A stretch of 64,000 nt of DNA from Halomonas alkalicola (GCF_030704205.1 NZ_CP131913.1:1984001-2048000), one strand, 5' to 3'. Counted from the stretch's first letter, positions 8,511-18,071 are shown. Notes: generated by a model not told the origin, from the letters alone. A program made the numbers and translations.

Positions 8511-9437
8511 ATGCGTTTCACCCTGCGCCAGCTGGAGGTCTTCGTCGCCGTGGCCCAGCACGAGAGCGTCTCCCGGGCGGCACGGGCCCTGTCGCTCTCC
8601 CAGTCGGCGACCAGCACCGCCCTGGCCGAGCTGGAACGCCAGTTCGACTGCCAGCTGCTCGACCGCATCGGCAAGCGCCTGAAGCTCAACGCCCTGGGCT
8701 TCCAGCTGCTGCCCAAGGCGGTGGCCCTGCTCGACCGGGCCGAGGAGGTGGAGGAACTGCTGCGCGGCCGCCAGGGCATCGGCACCCTGGACGTGGGCGC
8801 CACCCTGACCATCGGCAACTACCTGGCCACCCTGCTGATCGGCGACTTCATGCAGCGCTTCCCCGGCAGCCGGGTACGCCTGGCGGTGCGCAACACCCGC
8901 GCCATCATCGAGGGGGTGCGCCACCATGAGCTCGACCTGGGCCTGATCGAGGGGCACTGCGAGGCGGAGGACGTGGTCACCCAGCCCTGGGTGGAGGACG
9001 AGCTGGCGGTGTTCTGCTCACCGCGCCACCCCCTGGCGGGGGGCGGCCCGGTGGAGCTGGAGCGGCTGCTGCGCGAGGCCTGGATCATGCGCGAACAGGG
9101 GTCGGGCACCCGCCTGACCCTGGAGCAGGCCGCGCGCCACCGCCGCGGCCGCTTCAACGTGCTGCTGGAGCTGGAGCATACCGAGGGCATCAAGCGTGCC
9201 GTGGAATCGGGCCTAGGCATCGGCTGCGTGTCGAAACTGGCGCTGCGCGACGCCTTCCGCCGCGGCAGCCTGGTGCCGATTCCCACCCCGGAGCTGGACC
9301 TGAGCCGCCAGTTCGCCTTCATCTGGCACCGCCACAAGTACCTGGCCACCGGCATGCGCGAATTCCTCAAGCTGTGCCGGCAGATGACCGAGGGCATCAC
9401 CCGCAGCGACCAGATCGCCCTGCCACCGGTGCCCTGA
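8511..9437 (+). CDS. finR: LysR-family transcriptional regulator, FinR-like
   Basis: A 308-residue LysR regulator. The N-terminal winged helix-turn-helix is at residues 1-60 (FTLRQLEVFVAVAQHESVSR, then LSQSATSTALAELE). A co-inducer-binding domain follows from about residue 90. It is divergent from fpr with 160 bases between the two starts, as for FinR of Pseudomonas, which activates fpr under oxidative stress. The ATG at 8511 gives the typical short N-terminus; an in-frame ATG at 8484 adds nine unneeded residues and overlaps the operator region. Function is inferred from family and position. Confidence 0.85.
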   Translation: MRFTLRQLEVFVAVAQHESVSRAARALSLSQSATSTALAELERQFDCQLLDRIGKRLKLNALGFQLLPKAVALLDRAEEVEELLRGRQGIGTLDVGATLTIGNYLATLLIGDFMQRFPGSRVRLAVRNTRAIIEGVRHHELDLGLIEGHCEAEDVVTQPWVEDELAVFCSPRHPLAGGGPVELERLLREAWIMREQGSGTRLTLEQAARHRRGRFNVLLELEHTEGIKRAVESGLGIGCVSKLALRDAFRRGSLVPIPTPELDLSRQFAFIWHRHKYLATGMREFLKLCRQMTEGITRSDQIALPPVP

Positions 9438-9451
9438 GGGCCACAACGGCA

Positions 9452-9480
9452 GCGGGCCCGGCCATGGTGGCCGGGCCCGC
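9452..9480. terminator. GC-rich hairpin between convergent genes
   Basis: A perfect 12-bp stem, GCGGGCCCGGCC with GGCCGGGCCCGC, and a five-base loop. It lies 15 bases after finR and 26 bases after the facing gene's stop. There is no T-run, so it may act as an mRNA 3'-end stabiliser or a weak bidirectional terminator. Confidence 0.5.
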
Positions 9481-9506
9481 GCGACGAACGGGGGAGGAGG
9501 GGCGTC

Positions 9507-9935
9507 TCAGCGCATATCGCTGACCGCCTCCTGGATCTCCTCGAGGCTGGCCTTGGAGAGATCCTTGGCCAGGGAGTGAATCACCAGCTTGGCCGTGGGG
9601 CCGTCGATCTTCTCGCGCAGCTGGCCGAGGAAGCGCGGCGGCGCCACCAGGATCAGCTTCTGCAAGGTGTTGTCGACGCGGGCCCGGTAGATGCGCTCGG
9701 CCACCTCCTTGGCGAAGATCATCTCCTCATGGGTGCGGGCGGTGCTCTCGCCACCGGAGGAGCGCGAGGTCGTCGACGTCGACTCGTGCACGTCGGCGCC
9801 GCGGTCGGTCACCAGGTCACCCTCATGGAGCCGGCTGGCCGCATGCACCAGGCTCTCCTGCTCGACCAGCTTGAGCGCGTCGCGGGTGAAGATCCGAGCC
9901 CGCGCTGCGTCTGCCACCACGATATACGTCGTCAT
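9507..9935 (-). CDS. Host-attachment-type protein (Host_attach family)
   Basis: A 142-residue protein. The N-terminus TTYIVVADAARARIFT, the mid-region HEEMIFAKEVAERI and the C-terminal LILVAPPRFLGQLREKI match the Host_attach family first linked to plant attachment in Agrobacterium. It resembles an eRF1 domain-1/archaeal-release-factor fold and has no signal peptide. The middle is a Ser/Thr-rich linker (ESTSTTSRSSGGEST). Its biochemical role is unknown. It is a single gene converging with finR. Confidence 0.8.
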   Translation of the reverse strand: MTTYIVVADAARARIFTRDALKLVEQESLVHAASRLHEGDLVTDRGADVHESTSTTSRSSGGESTARTHEEMIFAKEVAERIYRARVDNTLQKLILVAPPRFLGQLREKIDGPTAKLVIHSLAKDLSKASLEEIQEAVSDMR

Positions 9936-10115
9936 AGCCTCTCCTTGATGCAGGTTCTACCGATACCGAGACCACGGGTCTCGGCCGCACTACTCACTCA
10001 ACATTGGCAAGCGTCCCGGGCCCGGTCAACCCACCGGCGCCCCTGGCGGCGAAGAACTGCGCCGGTGCTTGATCTGGGATAGTATCCGAGAACGTCCCCA
10101 CGATACGGCCAGCAC

Positions 10116-10706
10116 ATGTCGACCCCGTCTCTCCCCGCTCATCCCCCCCGCCGCAACCGCTACCTGCTGATGCGCCACGGCCACAGCGAGGCCAACGCCC
10201 GGGGGCTGATCATCAGCACCCCGGAGCGTGGCCTGGCAGGCTTCGGGCTCTCGAGCCAGGGCCAGGCCCAGCTGGCGGAGCTGCTGGACGACTGGCGCTG
10301 GCCACGCCCCGAACGCCTGCTGCATTCCGACTTCCGCCGCACCACCGAGACCGCCGAGCGGGTCGCCCGGCACTTCGGCCTGGCCCCCGAGCCCCATGTC
10401 GGTCTTCGCGAGCGCAGCTTCGGCACCCTGGAAGGCCTGGCGGACAGCCATTACGCACACACCTGGACCCTGGATGCCGAGGACCCCGAGCACCAGGCCT
10501 TCGGCGTGGAGAGCGTCACCCGCGTGGCGAATCGCCTGCTCGCCGTGATCGCTGACCTGGAAGCCCAGGCGCAGGGACAGACCATCCTGCTGGTCAGCCA
10601 TGGCGATCCGCTGCAGATCCTGCTCACCGCCCTGGAGGGGCGCCCGCTGAGCGCCCATCGCGACCGCGCGCCGCTGGCACCGGCCAGCATCACGCTGCTG
10701 CCATGA
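10116..10706 (+). CDS. Histidine phosphatase family protein (phosphoglycerate-mutase-like)
   Basis: A 196-residue branch-1 histidine phosphatase. The catalytic RHG motif is in LLMRHGHSEANARG near residue 20. A second catalytic region is LHSDFRRTTETAERVA, and the distal histidine is in VSHGDPLQIL near 168. Such enzymes dephosphorylate small metabolites or proteins through a phosphohistidine. The substrate cannot be told. It has no obvious operon partner. Confidence 0.88.
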   Translation: MSTPSLPAHPPRRNRYLLMRHGHSEANARGLIISTPERGLAGFGLSSQGQAQLAELLDDWRWPRPERLLHSDFRRTTETAERVARHFGLAPEPHVGLRERSFGTLEGLADSHYAHTWTLDAEDPEHQAFGVESVTRVANRLLAVIADLEAQAQGQTILLVSHGDPLQILLTALEGRPLSAHRDRAPLAPASITLLP

Positions 10707-10824
10707 TGCCCGCATCGCGCGACGCCACGGCTGCAGCCGTGCACCATCTGCGGTAGCATCCCATCATCGCCGGCATGGACGTCGGCGCGCCTCATCGCCA
10801 CGATGTGCCTCCGGGAGGACCCCG

Positions 10825-11313
10825 ATGCAACAGTTCCTGTTTCCCCGCCGCCCGCTGTCCCGCGGCACCCTGCTCACCTGTCACCTGCTGCTGCAGCTCG
10901 CCCTCGCGGCCGGTGCCGCCCTGTGGCTGGCGCCCCGCACTCCCTGGCTCGCCCCGCTGGGCTGGACGGAGGCCTGGCCAACGCTGGCACTGGGCGTCGG
11001 CCTGTGGCTGCTGGCCGCGGTGGCCCTGCGCCTGCTCGCCGAGCTGTGGCTGCTGCCCCACCATCTGGCCGGCCAGCTCGGCGCCGGGCCGGTGATCACC
11101 CGCTCCTTCGAGCGCCGCCCGGCGGTGCATGACCCCGGCGCCGCCTGGACCAGCGACGCCCGCGCGCTGGACCCCGACGACAGCGTGGTGGGTAGCGCCC
11201 GGGTACGGCGCCCGGCCGAACCGCTGCGCACCCGGCAGGCCGCCCGGGAGCCCTCACTGGACCTGGCCGGCGGCCAGGCCGAGACCACGCCGGCCCGGGA
11301 GCCCCGCCTCTAG
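10825..11313 (+). CDS. Hypothetical membrane protein with two predicted helices
   Basis: A 162-residue protein not assigned to a family. Two hydrophobic segments lie at roughly residues 15-36 and 50-80 (LALGVGLWLLAAVALRLLAE). A polar, Arg/Pro/Asp-rich C-terminal half follows, ending in low complexity. The start ATG at 10825 follows a GGGAGGA-like ribosome site (CCGGGAGGACCCCG). It ends 25 bases from the convergent transporter operon. The codon pattern matches its neighbours, so it is probably real. Confidence 0.6.
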   Translation: MQQFLFPRRPLSRGTLLTCHLLLQLALAAGAALWLAPRTPWLAPLGWTEAWPTLALGVGLWLLAAVALRLLAELWLLPHHLAGQLGAGPVITRSFERRPAVHDPGAAWTSDARALDPDDSVVGSARVRRPAEPLRTRQAAREPSLDLAGGQAETTPAREPRL

Positions 11314-11338
11314 GGAGGCAGCGCTCCACGGGCGCGGC

Positions 11339-12106
11339 TCAGTGGCCGAGGATCTGGCTGAGGAAGAGCCGGGTCCGCTCCGACTGGGGCGCGTTGAAGA
11401 AGGGCTCGGGAGCGTTCTCCTCGATGATCTGCCCCTGGTCCATGAAGATCACCCGATCGGCCACGGTCTTGGCGAAGCCCATCTCGTGGGTCACGCAGAG
11501 CATGGTCATCCCCTCGCGGGCCAGCTCGATCATGACGTCGAGCACCTCCTTGATCATCTCCGGGTCCAGCGCCGAGGTGGGCTCGTCGAAGAGCATCACG
11601 TCCGGGTGCATGCAGAGCGAACGGGCGATGGCCACCCGTTGCTGCTGGCCGCCGGAGAGCTGGCCCGGGTACTTGCGCGCCTGCTCGGCGATCTGCACCC
11701 GCTCCAGGTACTGCATCGCCTGGGCCTCGGCCTCCCGGCGCGACTTCTTCTGCACCCACATGGGCGAGAGGCAGCAGTTCTCCAGCACCGTCAGGTGGGG
11801 AAAGAGGTTGAAGTGCTGGAACACCATGCCGACGCTGCGGCGGATCTGCTCGATGCGCTTGACGTCCTGGGTGAGCGGCACGCCGCCCACCACGATCTCC
11901 CCCTCCTGATGCTCCTCCAGGTGGTTGATGCAGCGGATCAGCGTCGACTTGCCGGAGCCGGAGGGGCCGCAGATGACGATGCGCTCGCCGCGCCTCACGG
12001 TGAGGTCGATATCGCGCAGCACATGGAAGTCGCCGTACCACTTGTTGACGCCGCGCATCTCCACCATGGGGGTCTCGGCGCCGGCCCGGGTTGCCTGTTC
12101 ATTCAT
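11339..12106 (-). CDS. aapP: Amino-acid ABC transporter ATP-binding protein (AapP type)
   Basis: A 255-residue ATPase of the polar amino-acid uptake group. Walker A is GPSGSGKST near residue 50, the signature [15 protein letters not shown] near 150, Walker [14 protein letters not shown] just after it, and the switch His in VTHEMGFAK. It is the last gene of an aapJ-aapQ-aapM-aapP operon, 12 bases after aapM. With the two permeases it should import general L-amino acids from the periplasm. Confidence 0.93.
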   Translation of the reverse strand: MNEQATRAGAETPMVEMRGVNKWYGDFHVLRDIDLTVRRGERIVICGPSGSGKSTLIRCINHLEEHQEGEIVVGGVPLTQDVKRIEQIRRSVGMVFQHFNLFPHLTVLENCCLSPMWVQKKSRREAEAQAMQYLERVQIAEQARKYPGQLSGGQQQRVAIARSLCMHPDVMLFDEPTSALDPEMIKEVLDVMIELAREGMTMLCVTHEMGFAKTVADRVIFMDQGQIIEENAPEPFFNAPQSERTRLFLSQILGH

Positions 12107-12118
12107 TGTTTTCGTTCC

Positions 12119-13219
12119 TTACCGCTTGTGGCCGGTATTCAGTTTACGTTCGAGGTACTGGCTGTAGCGCGACCTGCTGAAGCAGAAGATCCAGAACATG
12201 AAGGCGGCGAAGATGTAGCCCTCCAGGGCGAAGCCCAGCCAGCGGGAGTCCGAGAGTGCCGCCTGGACGATGCCCAGCAGGTCGAAGAGCCCGATGATCA
12301 TCACCAGGGTGGTGTCCTTGAACAGCGAGATGAAGGTGTTGACGATGCCGGGGATCATCATCTTCAGCGCCTGGGGCAGCACGATCAGCCCCATGCGCTT
12401 CCAGTAGCCCATGCCCAGTGCCGCGGCCGCCTCCTCCTGCCCCTTGGGAATCGCCTGCAGGCCACCACGCACCACCTCGGCCATGTAGGCACTCTGGAAC
12501 AGGGTGATGCCGATCAGCGCCCGCACCAGGCGGTCGACGCTGACCCCGGTGGGCAGGAACAGCGGCAGCATCACCGAAGCCATGAACAGGATGGTGATCA
12601 GCGGCACCCCCCGCCAGAACTCGATGAACACCACGCAGAAGCTCTTGACGATGGGCATCTGCGAACGGCGGCCGAGGGCCAGCAGGATGCCGATCGGCAG
12701 CGCCGCCACCATCCCCACCACGGCGAGGATCAGGGTCAGCATCAGCCCGCCCCAGCGGTGGGTCTCCACCACCCGCAGGCCGAAGTAGCCGCCGTAGAGC
12801 AGCACATAGGCGACCACCGGGAAACCCACCAGGGTGGCGACGGCCACCCAGCGCTTGAAGGGCAGCCGCGGAATGGCCAGCCAGGCGATCAGCGCCGCGA
12901 AGCCGGCGAAGACGATGTTCACCCGCCACAGCTCGGCCCGCGGGTAGAGCCCGTAGATGAACTGGGTCAGGCGGGCATTGATGAAGACCCAGCAGGCCCC
13001 CTCACGGGAGCAGTCGTCGCGGCTGGTGCCCACCCAGTCGGCATCGATGATCGCCCACTGGATCGTCGGCGCCAGCAGCAGGTAAAGCAGGTAGAGGCCC
13101 AGCAGGGTGAACACGCTGTTGACCGGGCCGCTGAACAGGTTGGCACGCAGCCAGGCCAGGGGGCCCACGGTGCGGATCGGCGCCGGTCGCGCCTCGATCA
13201 TCTTGTCGCGAATCGTCAT
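12119..13219 (-). CDS. aapM: Amino-acid ABC transporter permease (AapM type)
   Basis: A 366-residue inner-membrane permease. The length and the long N-terminal insertion before the transport domain are typical of AapM/BztC rather than the ~220-residue HisM class. The permease EAA-type loop is visible as GLQAIPKGQEEAAAALGMGY near residue 250. A periplasmic insertion contains DDCSREGACWVF. It is ten bases downstream of aapQ and pairs with it to form the channel of the general L-amino-acid transporter. Confidence 0.93.
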   Translation of the reverse strand: MTIRDKMIEARPAPIRTVGPLAWLRANLFSGPVNSVFTLLGLYLLYLLLAPTIQWAIIDADWVGTSRDDCSREGACWVFINARLTQFIYGLYPRAELWRVNIVFAGFAALIAWLAIPRLPFKRWVAVATLVGFPVVAYVLLYGGYFGLRVVETHRWGGLMLTLILAVVGMVAALPIGILLALGRRSQMPIVKSFCVVFIEFWRGVPLITILFMASVMLPLFLPTGVSVDRLVRALIGITLFQSAYMAEVVRGGLQAIPKGQEEAAAALGMGYWKRMGLIVLPQALKMMIPGIVNTFISLFKDTTLVMIIGLFDLLGIVQAALSDSRWLGFALEGYIFAAFMFWIFCFSRSRYSQYLERKLNTGHKR

Positions 13220-13228
13220 GGCGCTCTC

Positions 13229-14422
13229 CTAGCGTTCCACCAGCGCCACGCGGGCGTTGAACCAGTTCATGAACAGCGAGACCAGCAGGCTGATGGTGAG
13301 ATAGACCGCCATGGTCATGGCGATCACCTCGATGGCCTGGCCGGTCTGGTTCAGGGTGGTGCCGGCGAACACCGAGACCAGGTCCGGATAGCCGATGGCG
13401 GTGGCCAGCGAGGAGTTCTTGATCAGGTTGAGGTACTGGCTGGTGAGCGGCGGGATGATCACCCGCAGCGCCTGGGGGATCACCACCAGCCGCAGCACCA
13501 GCCCCTGGGGCAGGCTGAGCGACTGGGCCGCCTCGGTCTGGCCGTGGGGAATCGCCTGGATCCCAGAGCGCACGATCTCGGCGATGAACGAGGCCGTGTA
13601 GATGGAGAGCGCCACCCACAGGGCGAGGAACTCCGGGATCACCGTGATACCGCCGCGGAAGTTGAAGCCGCGCAGCTCCGGCACCTCCCAGGTCACCGGC
13701 ACCCCGGTGACGACCAGCACGGAGAGTGGCAGGCCGACGATCAGCGCCAGCGAGATCCAGCCCGCCGGCAGCCGCCGCCCGGTGGCCTCGTGGCGCCGCC
13801 GGTTCCAGACCACCAGCACGATGCTGGCCACCACCGCCACCAGGGTGGCCAGCGGCACCAGCCCGAAGCCCGACTCGAACTGCGGTTCCGGCAGGTAGAG
13901 GCCGCGCACGTTGAGGAAGATCACCTCACCGAAGCTGAGGCTGTCGCGGGCCGCCGGCAGGGTCCGCAGCACCGCGAAGTACCAGAAGAAGATCTGCAGC
14001 AGCAGCGGGATATTGCGGAAGGTCTCGATGTAGCCGCTGGCCAGCCGGGCGATCAGCCAGTTGGGCGAGAGCCGGGCGATGCCCACGGTGAAGCCGATGA
14101 CGGTCGCCGCCAGCACCCCCAGTGCCGAGACCAGCAGGGTATTGAGCAGCCCCACCAGGAAGGTGCGGCCATAGGTGCTCTGGGAGGAGTAGTCGATCAG
14201 GCTCTGGACGATGCCGAAGCCCGCAGTGTTGCCCAGGAAGCCGAAGCCGGTGGTGATGCCTCGCGCGGCAAGGTTGTCCTGGGTGTTGCCGATGATGGTG
14301 AGCAGGAAGGCCGCCACGGCGGCCAGCAGCAGCACCTGGAAGAAGAGCGCCCGCTTGGCGCGGTCGCGCCAGAACGGGGGGCGTGGGCCCGCGGGGCGGC
14401 GGGCCGGGTGTCGAACGGACAT
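13229..14422 (-). CDS. aapQ: Amino-acid ABC transporter permease (AapQ type)
   Basis: A 397-residue inner-membrane permease with the AapQ/BztB layout: an N-terminal helix, a periplasmic insertion, then the conserved channel domain. The EAA-type loop is SGIQAIPHGQTEAAQSLSL near residue 300. A basic N-terminus (RHPARRPAGPRPPFWRDRAKR) precedes the first helix. It lies between the binding-protein gene aapJ and aapM. The 113-base gap to aapJ has a GC-rich stretch that may attenuate transcription after the abundant binding protein. Confidence 0.93.
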   Translation of the reverse strand: MSVRHPARRPAGPRPPFWRDRAKRALFFQVLLLAAVAAFLLTIIGNTQDNLAARGITTGFGFLGNTAGFGIVQSLIDYSSQSTYGRTFLVGLLNTLLVSALGVLAATVIGFTVGIARLSPNWLIARLASGYIETFRNIPLLLQIFFWYFAVLRTLPAARDSLSFGEVIFLNVRGLYLPEPQFESGFGLVPLATLVAVVASIVLVVWNRRRHEATGRRLPAGWISLALIVGLPLSVLVVTGVPVTWEVPELRGFNFRGGITVIPEFLALWVALSIYTASFIAEIVRSGIQAIPHGQTEAAQSLSLPQGLVLRLVVIPQALRVIIPPLTSQYLNLIKNSSLATAIGYPDLVSVFAGTTLNQTGQAIEVIAMTMAVYLTISLLVSLFMNWFNARVALVER

Positions 14423-14535
14423 GGGAAGTCTCCGCCTGGATCCGTCAAGCAGGATTCACGCCGGCCGCCCCGGATCTGCCGGGACGGCCAGCGGGGAAGG
14501 CGCCGGGGCGAGGGGTGCCGCCCCGGCCTCCGGGC

Positions 14536-15540
14536 TCAGCGGATCGGCGGAGCGTACTGGATGCCGCCGTCGGTCCACAGGGCGTTGAGCCCGCGCTCGA
14601 TCTCCAGCGGGGAGTCCATGCCGACGTTGCGCTCGAAGCTCTCGCCGTAGTTCCCCACCTGCTTGACGATCTGGTAGGCCCAGTCGGCGGAGAGGCCCAT
14701 GCCCTCGCCGTAGTTGCCGTCCTGGCCCAGCAGGCGCGCGATGTCCGGGTCATCGGACTCGAGCATCTCGTCGACGTTGTCGCTGGTGATGCCCATCTCC
14801 TCGGCGTTGAGCATGGCGAACAGCGACCACTTCACGATGTTGAACCACTGGTCATCGCCCTGGCGCACCACCGGCCCCAGCGGCTCCTTGGAGATGATCT
14901 CCGGCAGGATCTTGGAGGCGTCCGGATCGGAGAGCTGGATGCGCAGGGCGGCCAGCTGGGAGGTATCCGAGGTGAGCACGTCGCAGCGGCCGGCCTCATA
15001 GCCGCCCACGGTCTGCTCGGAGGTATCGAAGACGATGGGGTCGAACTCCATGCCGTTGGCGCGGAAGTAGTCGGCGACGTTGAGCTCGGTGGTGGTGCCG
15101 GACTGCACGCAGATCGCCGCCCCGTCGAGCTCCTTGGCGCTGTCGATGCCCATCTCGGTGTGGATCATGAAGCCGATGCCGTCGTAGAAGGTCACCCCGG
15201 TGAAGTTGAGGCCCAGGGTGGTGTCGCGGGTGGTGGTCCAGGTGGTGTTGCGGGAGAGCACGTCCACCTCGCCGGACTGCAGCGCGGTGAAGCGCTCCAC
15301 GGCGTTGAGCGACACGTAGCGCACCGCTTCGGCGTCGCCGAAGACCGCGGCGGCCACGGCGCGACAGACGTCGACATCCAGGCCCTGCCACTCGCCCTCG
15401 TCATCCGGGGCCGAGAAGCCCGGCAGGCCGTCACTGACGCCACACTGCACCGCCCCGCGGTTGCGGGTCTCCTCCAGGGTGGAGGCCTGGGCGACACCGG
15501 CGGCGGCCAGGGTCAGGGCGCCGGCGGAGGCCAGCAGCAT
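14536..15540 (-). CDS. aapJ: General L-amino-acid-binding periplasmic protein (AapJ type)
   Basis: A 334-residue solute-binding protein of family 3. The mature domain starts after the signal peptide ending GVAQAS and includes VQCGVSDGLPGFS and GLDVDVCRAVAAAVFGD, hallmarks of AapJ. It captures amino acids for the AapQMP transporter. The first ATG (15540) leaves the signal peptide without a basic N-region and has no ribosome site. In-frame codons upstream read CTG-AAC-AAG-AAG-AAC-AAG-CTG-ATG, which would supply the lysines. AGGGA lies 11 bases before that CTG (15561). A non-standard start at 15561 is therefore possible. Confidence 0.92.
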   Translation of the reverse strand: MLLASAGALTLAAAGVAQASTLEETRNRGAVQCGVSDGLPGFSAPDDEGEWQGLDVDVCRAVAAAVFGDAEAVRYVSLNAVERFTALQSGEVDVLSRNTTWTTTRDTTLGLNFTGVTFYDGIGFMIHTEMGIDSAKELDGAAICVQSGTTTELNVADYFRANGMEFDPIVFDTSEQTVGGYEAGRCDVLTSDTSQLAALRIQLSDPDASKILPEIISKEPLGPVVRQGDDQWFNIVKWSLFAMLNAEEMGITSDNVDEMLESDDPDIARLLGQDGNYGEGMGLSADWAYQIVKQVGNYGESFERNVGMDSPLEIERGLNALWTDGGIQYAPPIR

Positions 15541-15604
15541 CAGCTTGTTCTTCTTGTTCAGTATGGGGATCGTCCCTCGCTAGATGAGATCGTTGTCCAT
15601 TGTT

Positions 15605-15626
15605 GAGACGTGCCGGAGCACGTCTC
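15605..15626. promoter_or_regulatory. Inverted repeat upstream of aapJ
   Basis: GAGACGTGC-CGGA-GCACGTCTC is a perfect 9-bp inverted repeat with a 4-base loop, 45-65 bases before the aapJ coding region. It could be an operator or a 5'-leader hairpin. No T-run follows in the aapJ direction, so termination is unlikely. Confidence 0.5.
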
Positions 15627-15792
15627 TGGACACTAGCAAGGATCGTTCCAGCCCGGTTAGCCTGCCGCGATCGCGCCATTTCAACGCAAGCGGCGGCGGC
15701 CCCACCCACGTGCAGCGCCCCGTTTCGGGCGGCCGCGCGAAGCCGCTCACCATTCGGGTGCATGCACGGCCGAACGTCGCCTGGGCAGGGGC

Positions 15793-16170
15793 TCAGCGCA
15801 GCCAGCGCCGGAAGGCTGCCAGCAGCAGCACCGCGAAGGTAGCACCGAGGGAGTTGGCGAGGATATCGGCCCAGTCGCCGCCGCTGCGGCCCGGCACCGG
15901 GATCTGGGCGACTTCGATGGCGATGCCGTAGAGCACGGCAACCAGGAAGGCGAGCGGCAGGCGCACCCCGGCCAGGCCAATCAGCCCGGCGAGGCCCGCA
16001 TAGCCGATGAAGTGGTTGAGCTTGTCCCACGGCAGGTTCGAGGGCATCTGGCTGCCCGGCGTCAGGCTGCCCAGGGCGATGGCCAGCGCCCCGAGAACGG
16101 CCAGCGCCGCCCAAAGGCGGCGCCGGTCGTGCAGACGTTCAAGCCAGGTCAGCAGGGGCCTCTCAGCCAT
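15793..16170 (-). CDS. VanZ-like family membrane protein
   Basis: A 125-residue protein with about four hydrophobic segments. It carries the VanZ-family pattern [17 protein letters not shown] (the conserved Asp-Lys-x-x-His near 50) and a second conserved region [17 protein letters not shown] near 95. The family is widespread and its biochemical role is unsettled; in VanA elements it gives low-level teicoplanin resistance. It overlaps the end of hemE by eight bases, so the two are probably cotranscribed. Confidence 0.85.
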   Translation of the reverse strand: MAERPLLTWLERLHDRRRLWAALAVLGALAIALGSLTPGSQMPSNLPWDKLNHFIGYAGLAGLIGLAGVRLPLAFLVAVLYGIAIEVAQIPVPGRSGGDWADILANSLGATFAVLLLAAFRRWLR

Positions 16171-17239
16171 GCTGGATCCGGCGGTGGTAGGCCGGGCTCA
16201 GCTCGTGCAGCGCCTCCATGAAGGCGGTGACGTTGTCCGGGTTGGTGAACTGGCTGATGCCGTGGCCCAGATTGAAGACGTGGCCGGGCCCCGCGCCGTA
16301 GCTGTCGAGGATGCGCGCCACCTCGGCACGAATCGCCGCAGGACGGGCAAACAGCACGTTGGGGTCCAGGTTGCCCTGCAGGGCCACCTTGTGGCCGACC
16401 CGGGCGCGGGCATCGGACAGTTCCGTCGTCCAGTCCAGGCCCACCGCATCGGGGCCCGCCAGGGCGATGTCCTCGAGCCACTGGCCGCCGTTCTTGGTGA
16501 ACAGGATGACCGGCACCTTGCGCCCGTCGTGCTCACGGATCAGGCCGGCGACGATCTGCTCCATGTAGCGCAGCGAGAACTCCAGATAGGCCGGGGTGGA
16601 GAGCGCCCCGCCCCAGGTGTCGAAGATCTGCACCGCCTGGGCGCCGGCGCGAATCTGGGCGTTGAGGTACTCGGTGACCGCCGTGGCCAGGGTGTCGAGC
16701 AGGTCATGCATCACGCTGGGCGTGTCGTAGAGCATCGTCTTGACGTGGCGGAAGTCCTTGCTGGAGCTGCCCTCCACCATGTAGGTAGCGAGCGTCCAGG
16801 GGCTGCCGGAGAAGCCGATCAGCGGCACCCGGCCGTTGAGCTCGCGGCGGATGGTGGAGACCGCCCGCATCACGTAGTCCAGGTCGCGCTCGGCGTCGGG
16901 CACGCTGAGCGCCGCCACGTCCTCGGCGGTGCGCACCGGCTTGCGGAATTTCGGTCCCTCGCCGGTCTCGAAGTAGAGCCCCAGGCCCATGGCATCGGGA
17001 ATGGTGAGGATATCCGAGAAGAGGATCGCCGCGTCCAGCGGATAGCGCTCCAGCGGCTGCAGGGTCACCTCGCAGGCCAGGTCATGGTTGCGGCAGAGAT
17101 CCATGAAGTCGCCGGCCTCGGCGCGGGTGGCGCGGTACTCCGGCAGGTAGCGGCCGCCCTGGCGCATCATCCATACCGGGGTGCGGTCGACAGGCTGACG
17201 CGCCAGGGCGCGCAGAAAGCGATCGTTCTTGAGTTCCAT
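16163..17239 (-). CDS. hemE: Uroporphyrinogen decarboxylase
   Basis: Removes four carboxyl groups from uroporphyrinogen III to make coproporphyrinogen III in heme synthesis (cytosol). The N-terminal substrate-binding signature [18 protein letters not shown], the catalytic aspartate region [17 protein letters not shown] and the loop [16 protein letters not shown] are all present. The start is uncertain: ATG at 17239 gives [12 protein letters not shown] as in E. coli and Pseudomonas, while in-frame ATGs at 17251 and 17272 add 4 or 11 residues. GGATGA precedes 17239 by about ten bases. The stop overlaps the vanZ-like gene. Confidence 0.95.
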   Translation of the reverse strand: MELKNDRFLRALARQPVDRTPVWMMRQGGRYLPEYRATRAEAGDFMDLCRNHDLACEVTLQPLERYPLDAAILFSDILTIPDAMGLGLYFETGEGPKFRKPVRTAEDVAALSVPDAERDLDYVMRAVSTIRRELNGRVPLIGFSGSPWTLATYMVEGSSSKDFRHVKTMLYDTPSVMHDLLDTLATAVTEYLNAQIRAGAQAVQIFDTWGGALSTPAYLEFSLRYMEQIVAGLIREHDGRKVPVILFTKNGGQWLEDIALAGPDAVGLDWTTELSDARARVGHKVALQGNLDPNVLFARPAAIRAEVARILDSYGAGPGHVFNLGHGISQFTNPDNVTAFMEALHELSPAYHRRIQHG

Positions 17240-17435
17240 GCAGGCGGTCATCCACGGGAAATGTCGCGCCATTGTAGCGCATCACCGCACGCCAGGCTTG
17301 ACCGAGGCCAAGCTCCACGGTGGCGGCGGCGCCGGCTCGGCCTGATCTCAACGCGCCCGTGAGCCACGCCGCCGTTCCTGCTAGAATGGCCCACCACTCT
17401 GCGGCACCGCCCGCGGCCTGATACCGAGGTACCCA

Positions 17436-18071
17436 GTGACGATTCGCTTCATCGCCGCCTCTCGACTGCCCACCCCCTGGGCCACCTTCACCATGCACGG
17501 CTTCGAGGACGAGGCCACCGGCAAGGACCATATCGCCCTGACCCTGGGCGACGTGGCCAACGGCGAGCCGGTGCTGGGGCGGGTCCACTCCGAGTGCCTG
17601 ACCGGCGACGCCCTCTTCTCGATGCGCTGCGACTGCGGCTACCAGCTCCAGGAGGCTCTCAAGCGCATCGCCGACGAGGGGCGCGGGGTGCTGCTCTACC
17701 TGCGCCAGGAAGGGCGCGGCATCGGCCTGCTCAACAAGATCCGCGCTTACCACCTGCAGGATCAGGGGGCCGATACCGTGGAGGCCAACGAGCAGCTTGG
17801 CTTCGGCGCCGACCTGCGTCGCTACGATCTCTGCGTGCCGATGCTCGAGCACCTGGGCATTGCCTCGCTCAGGCTGATGACCAACAACCCGCGCAAGGTC
17901 GAGGCCCTGACCAGCGCCGGTGTGCACATCGCGGAACGCGTCCCGCTGACCACCGGGCTCAACCCCCACAACGAGCAGTACCTCTCCACCAAGGCCGGCA
18001 AGCTCGGCCACATGATGGCGCTGGGCGACTTCACCCAGGCCAGCGACGTGGATATCAAACGCAAGGGCTAG
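17436..18071 (+). CDS. ribA: GTP cyclohydrolase II
   Basis: Opens GTP to the first riboflavin precursor. It has 211 residues, the stand-alone bacterial length. The zinc ligands are the three cysteines in [17 protein letters not shown]. The catalytic/GTP region is [20 protein letters not shown], and [12 protein letters not shown] follows. The start is GTG at 17436 after CGAGGT. The stop TAG shares the palindrome CTAG (18068-18071) with what was the original stop of dxs on the other strand. Confidence 0.95.
   Translation: MTIRFIAASRLPTPWATFTMHGFEDEATGKDHIALTLGDVANGEPVLGRVHSECLTGDALFSMRCDCGYQLQEALKRIADEGRGVLLYLRQEGRGIGLLNKIRAYHLQDQGADTVEANEQLGFGADLRRYDLCVPMLEHLGIASLRLMTNNPRKVEALTSAGVHIAERVPLTTGLNPHNEQYLSTKAGKLGHMMALGDFTQASDVDIKRKG

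Noticed and set aside
11129..14650. A 1173-codon open frame on the + strand across the transporter operon.
   Set aside because: It is opposite to well-recognised aapP/aapM/aapQ genes, has Gln/His/Asp-rich low-complexity sequence and no family. Long antisense frames are expected at this GC content.
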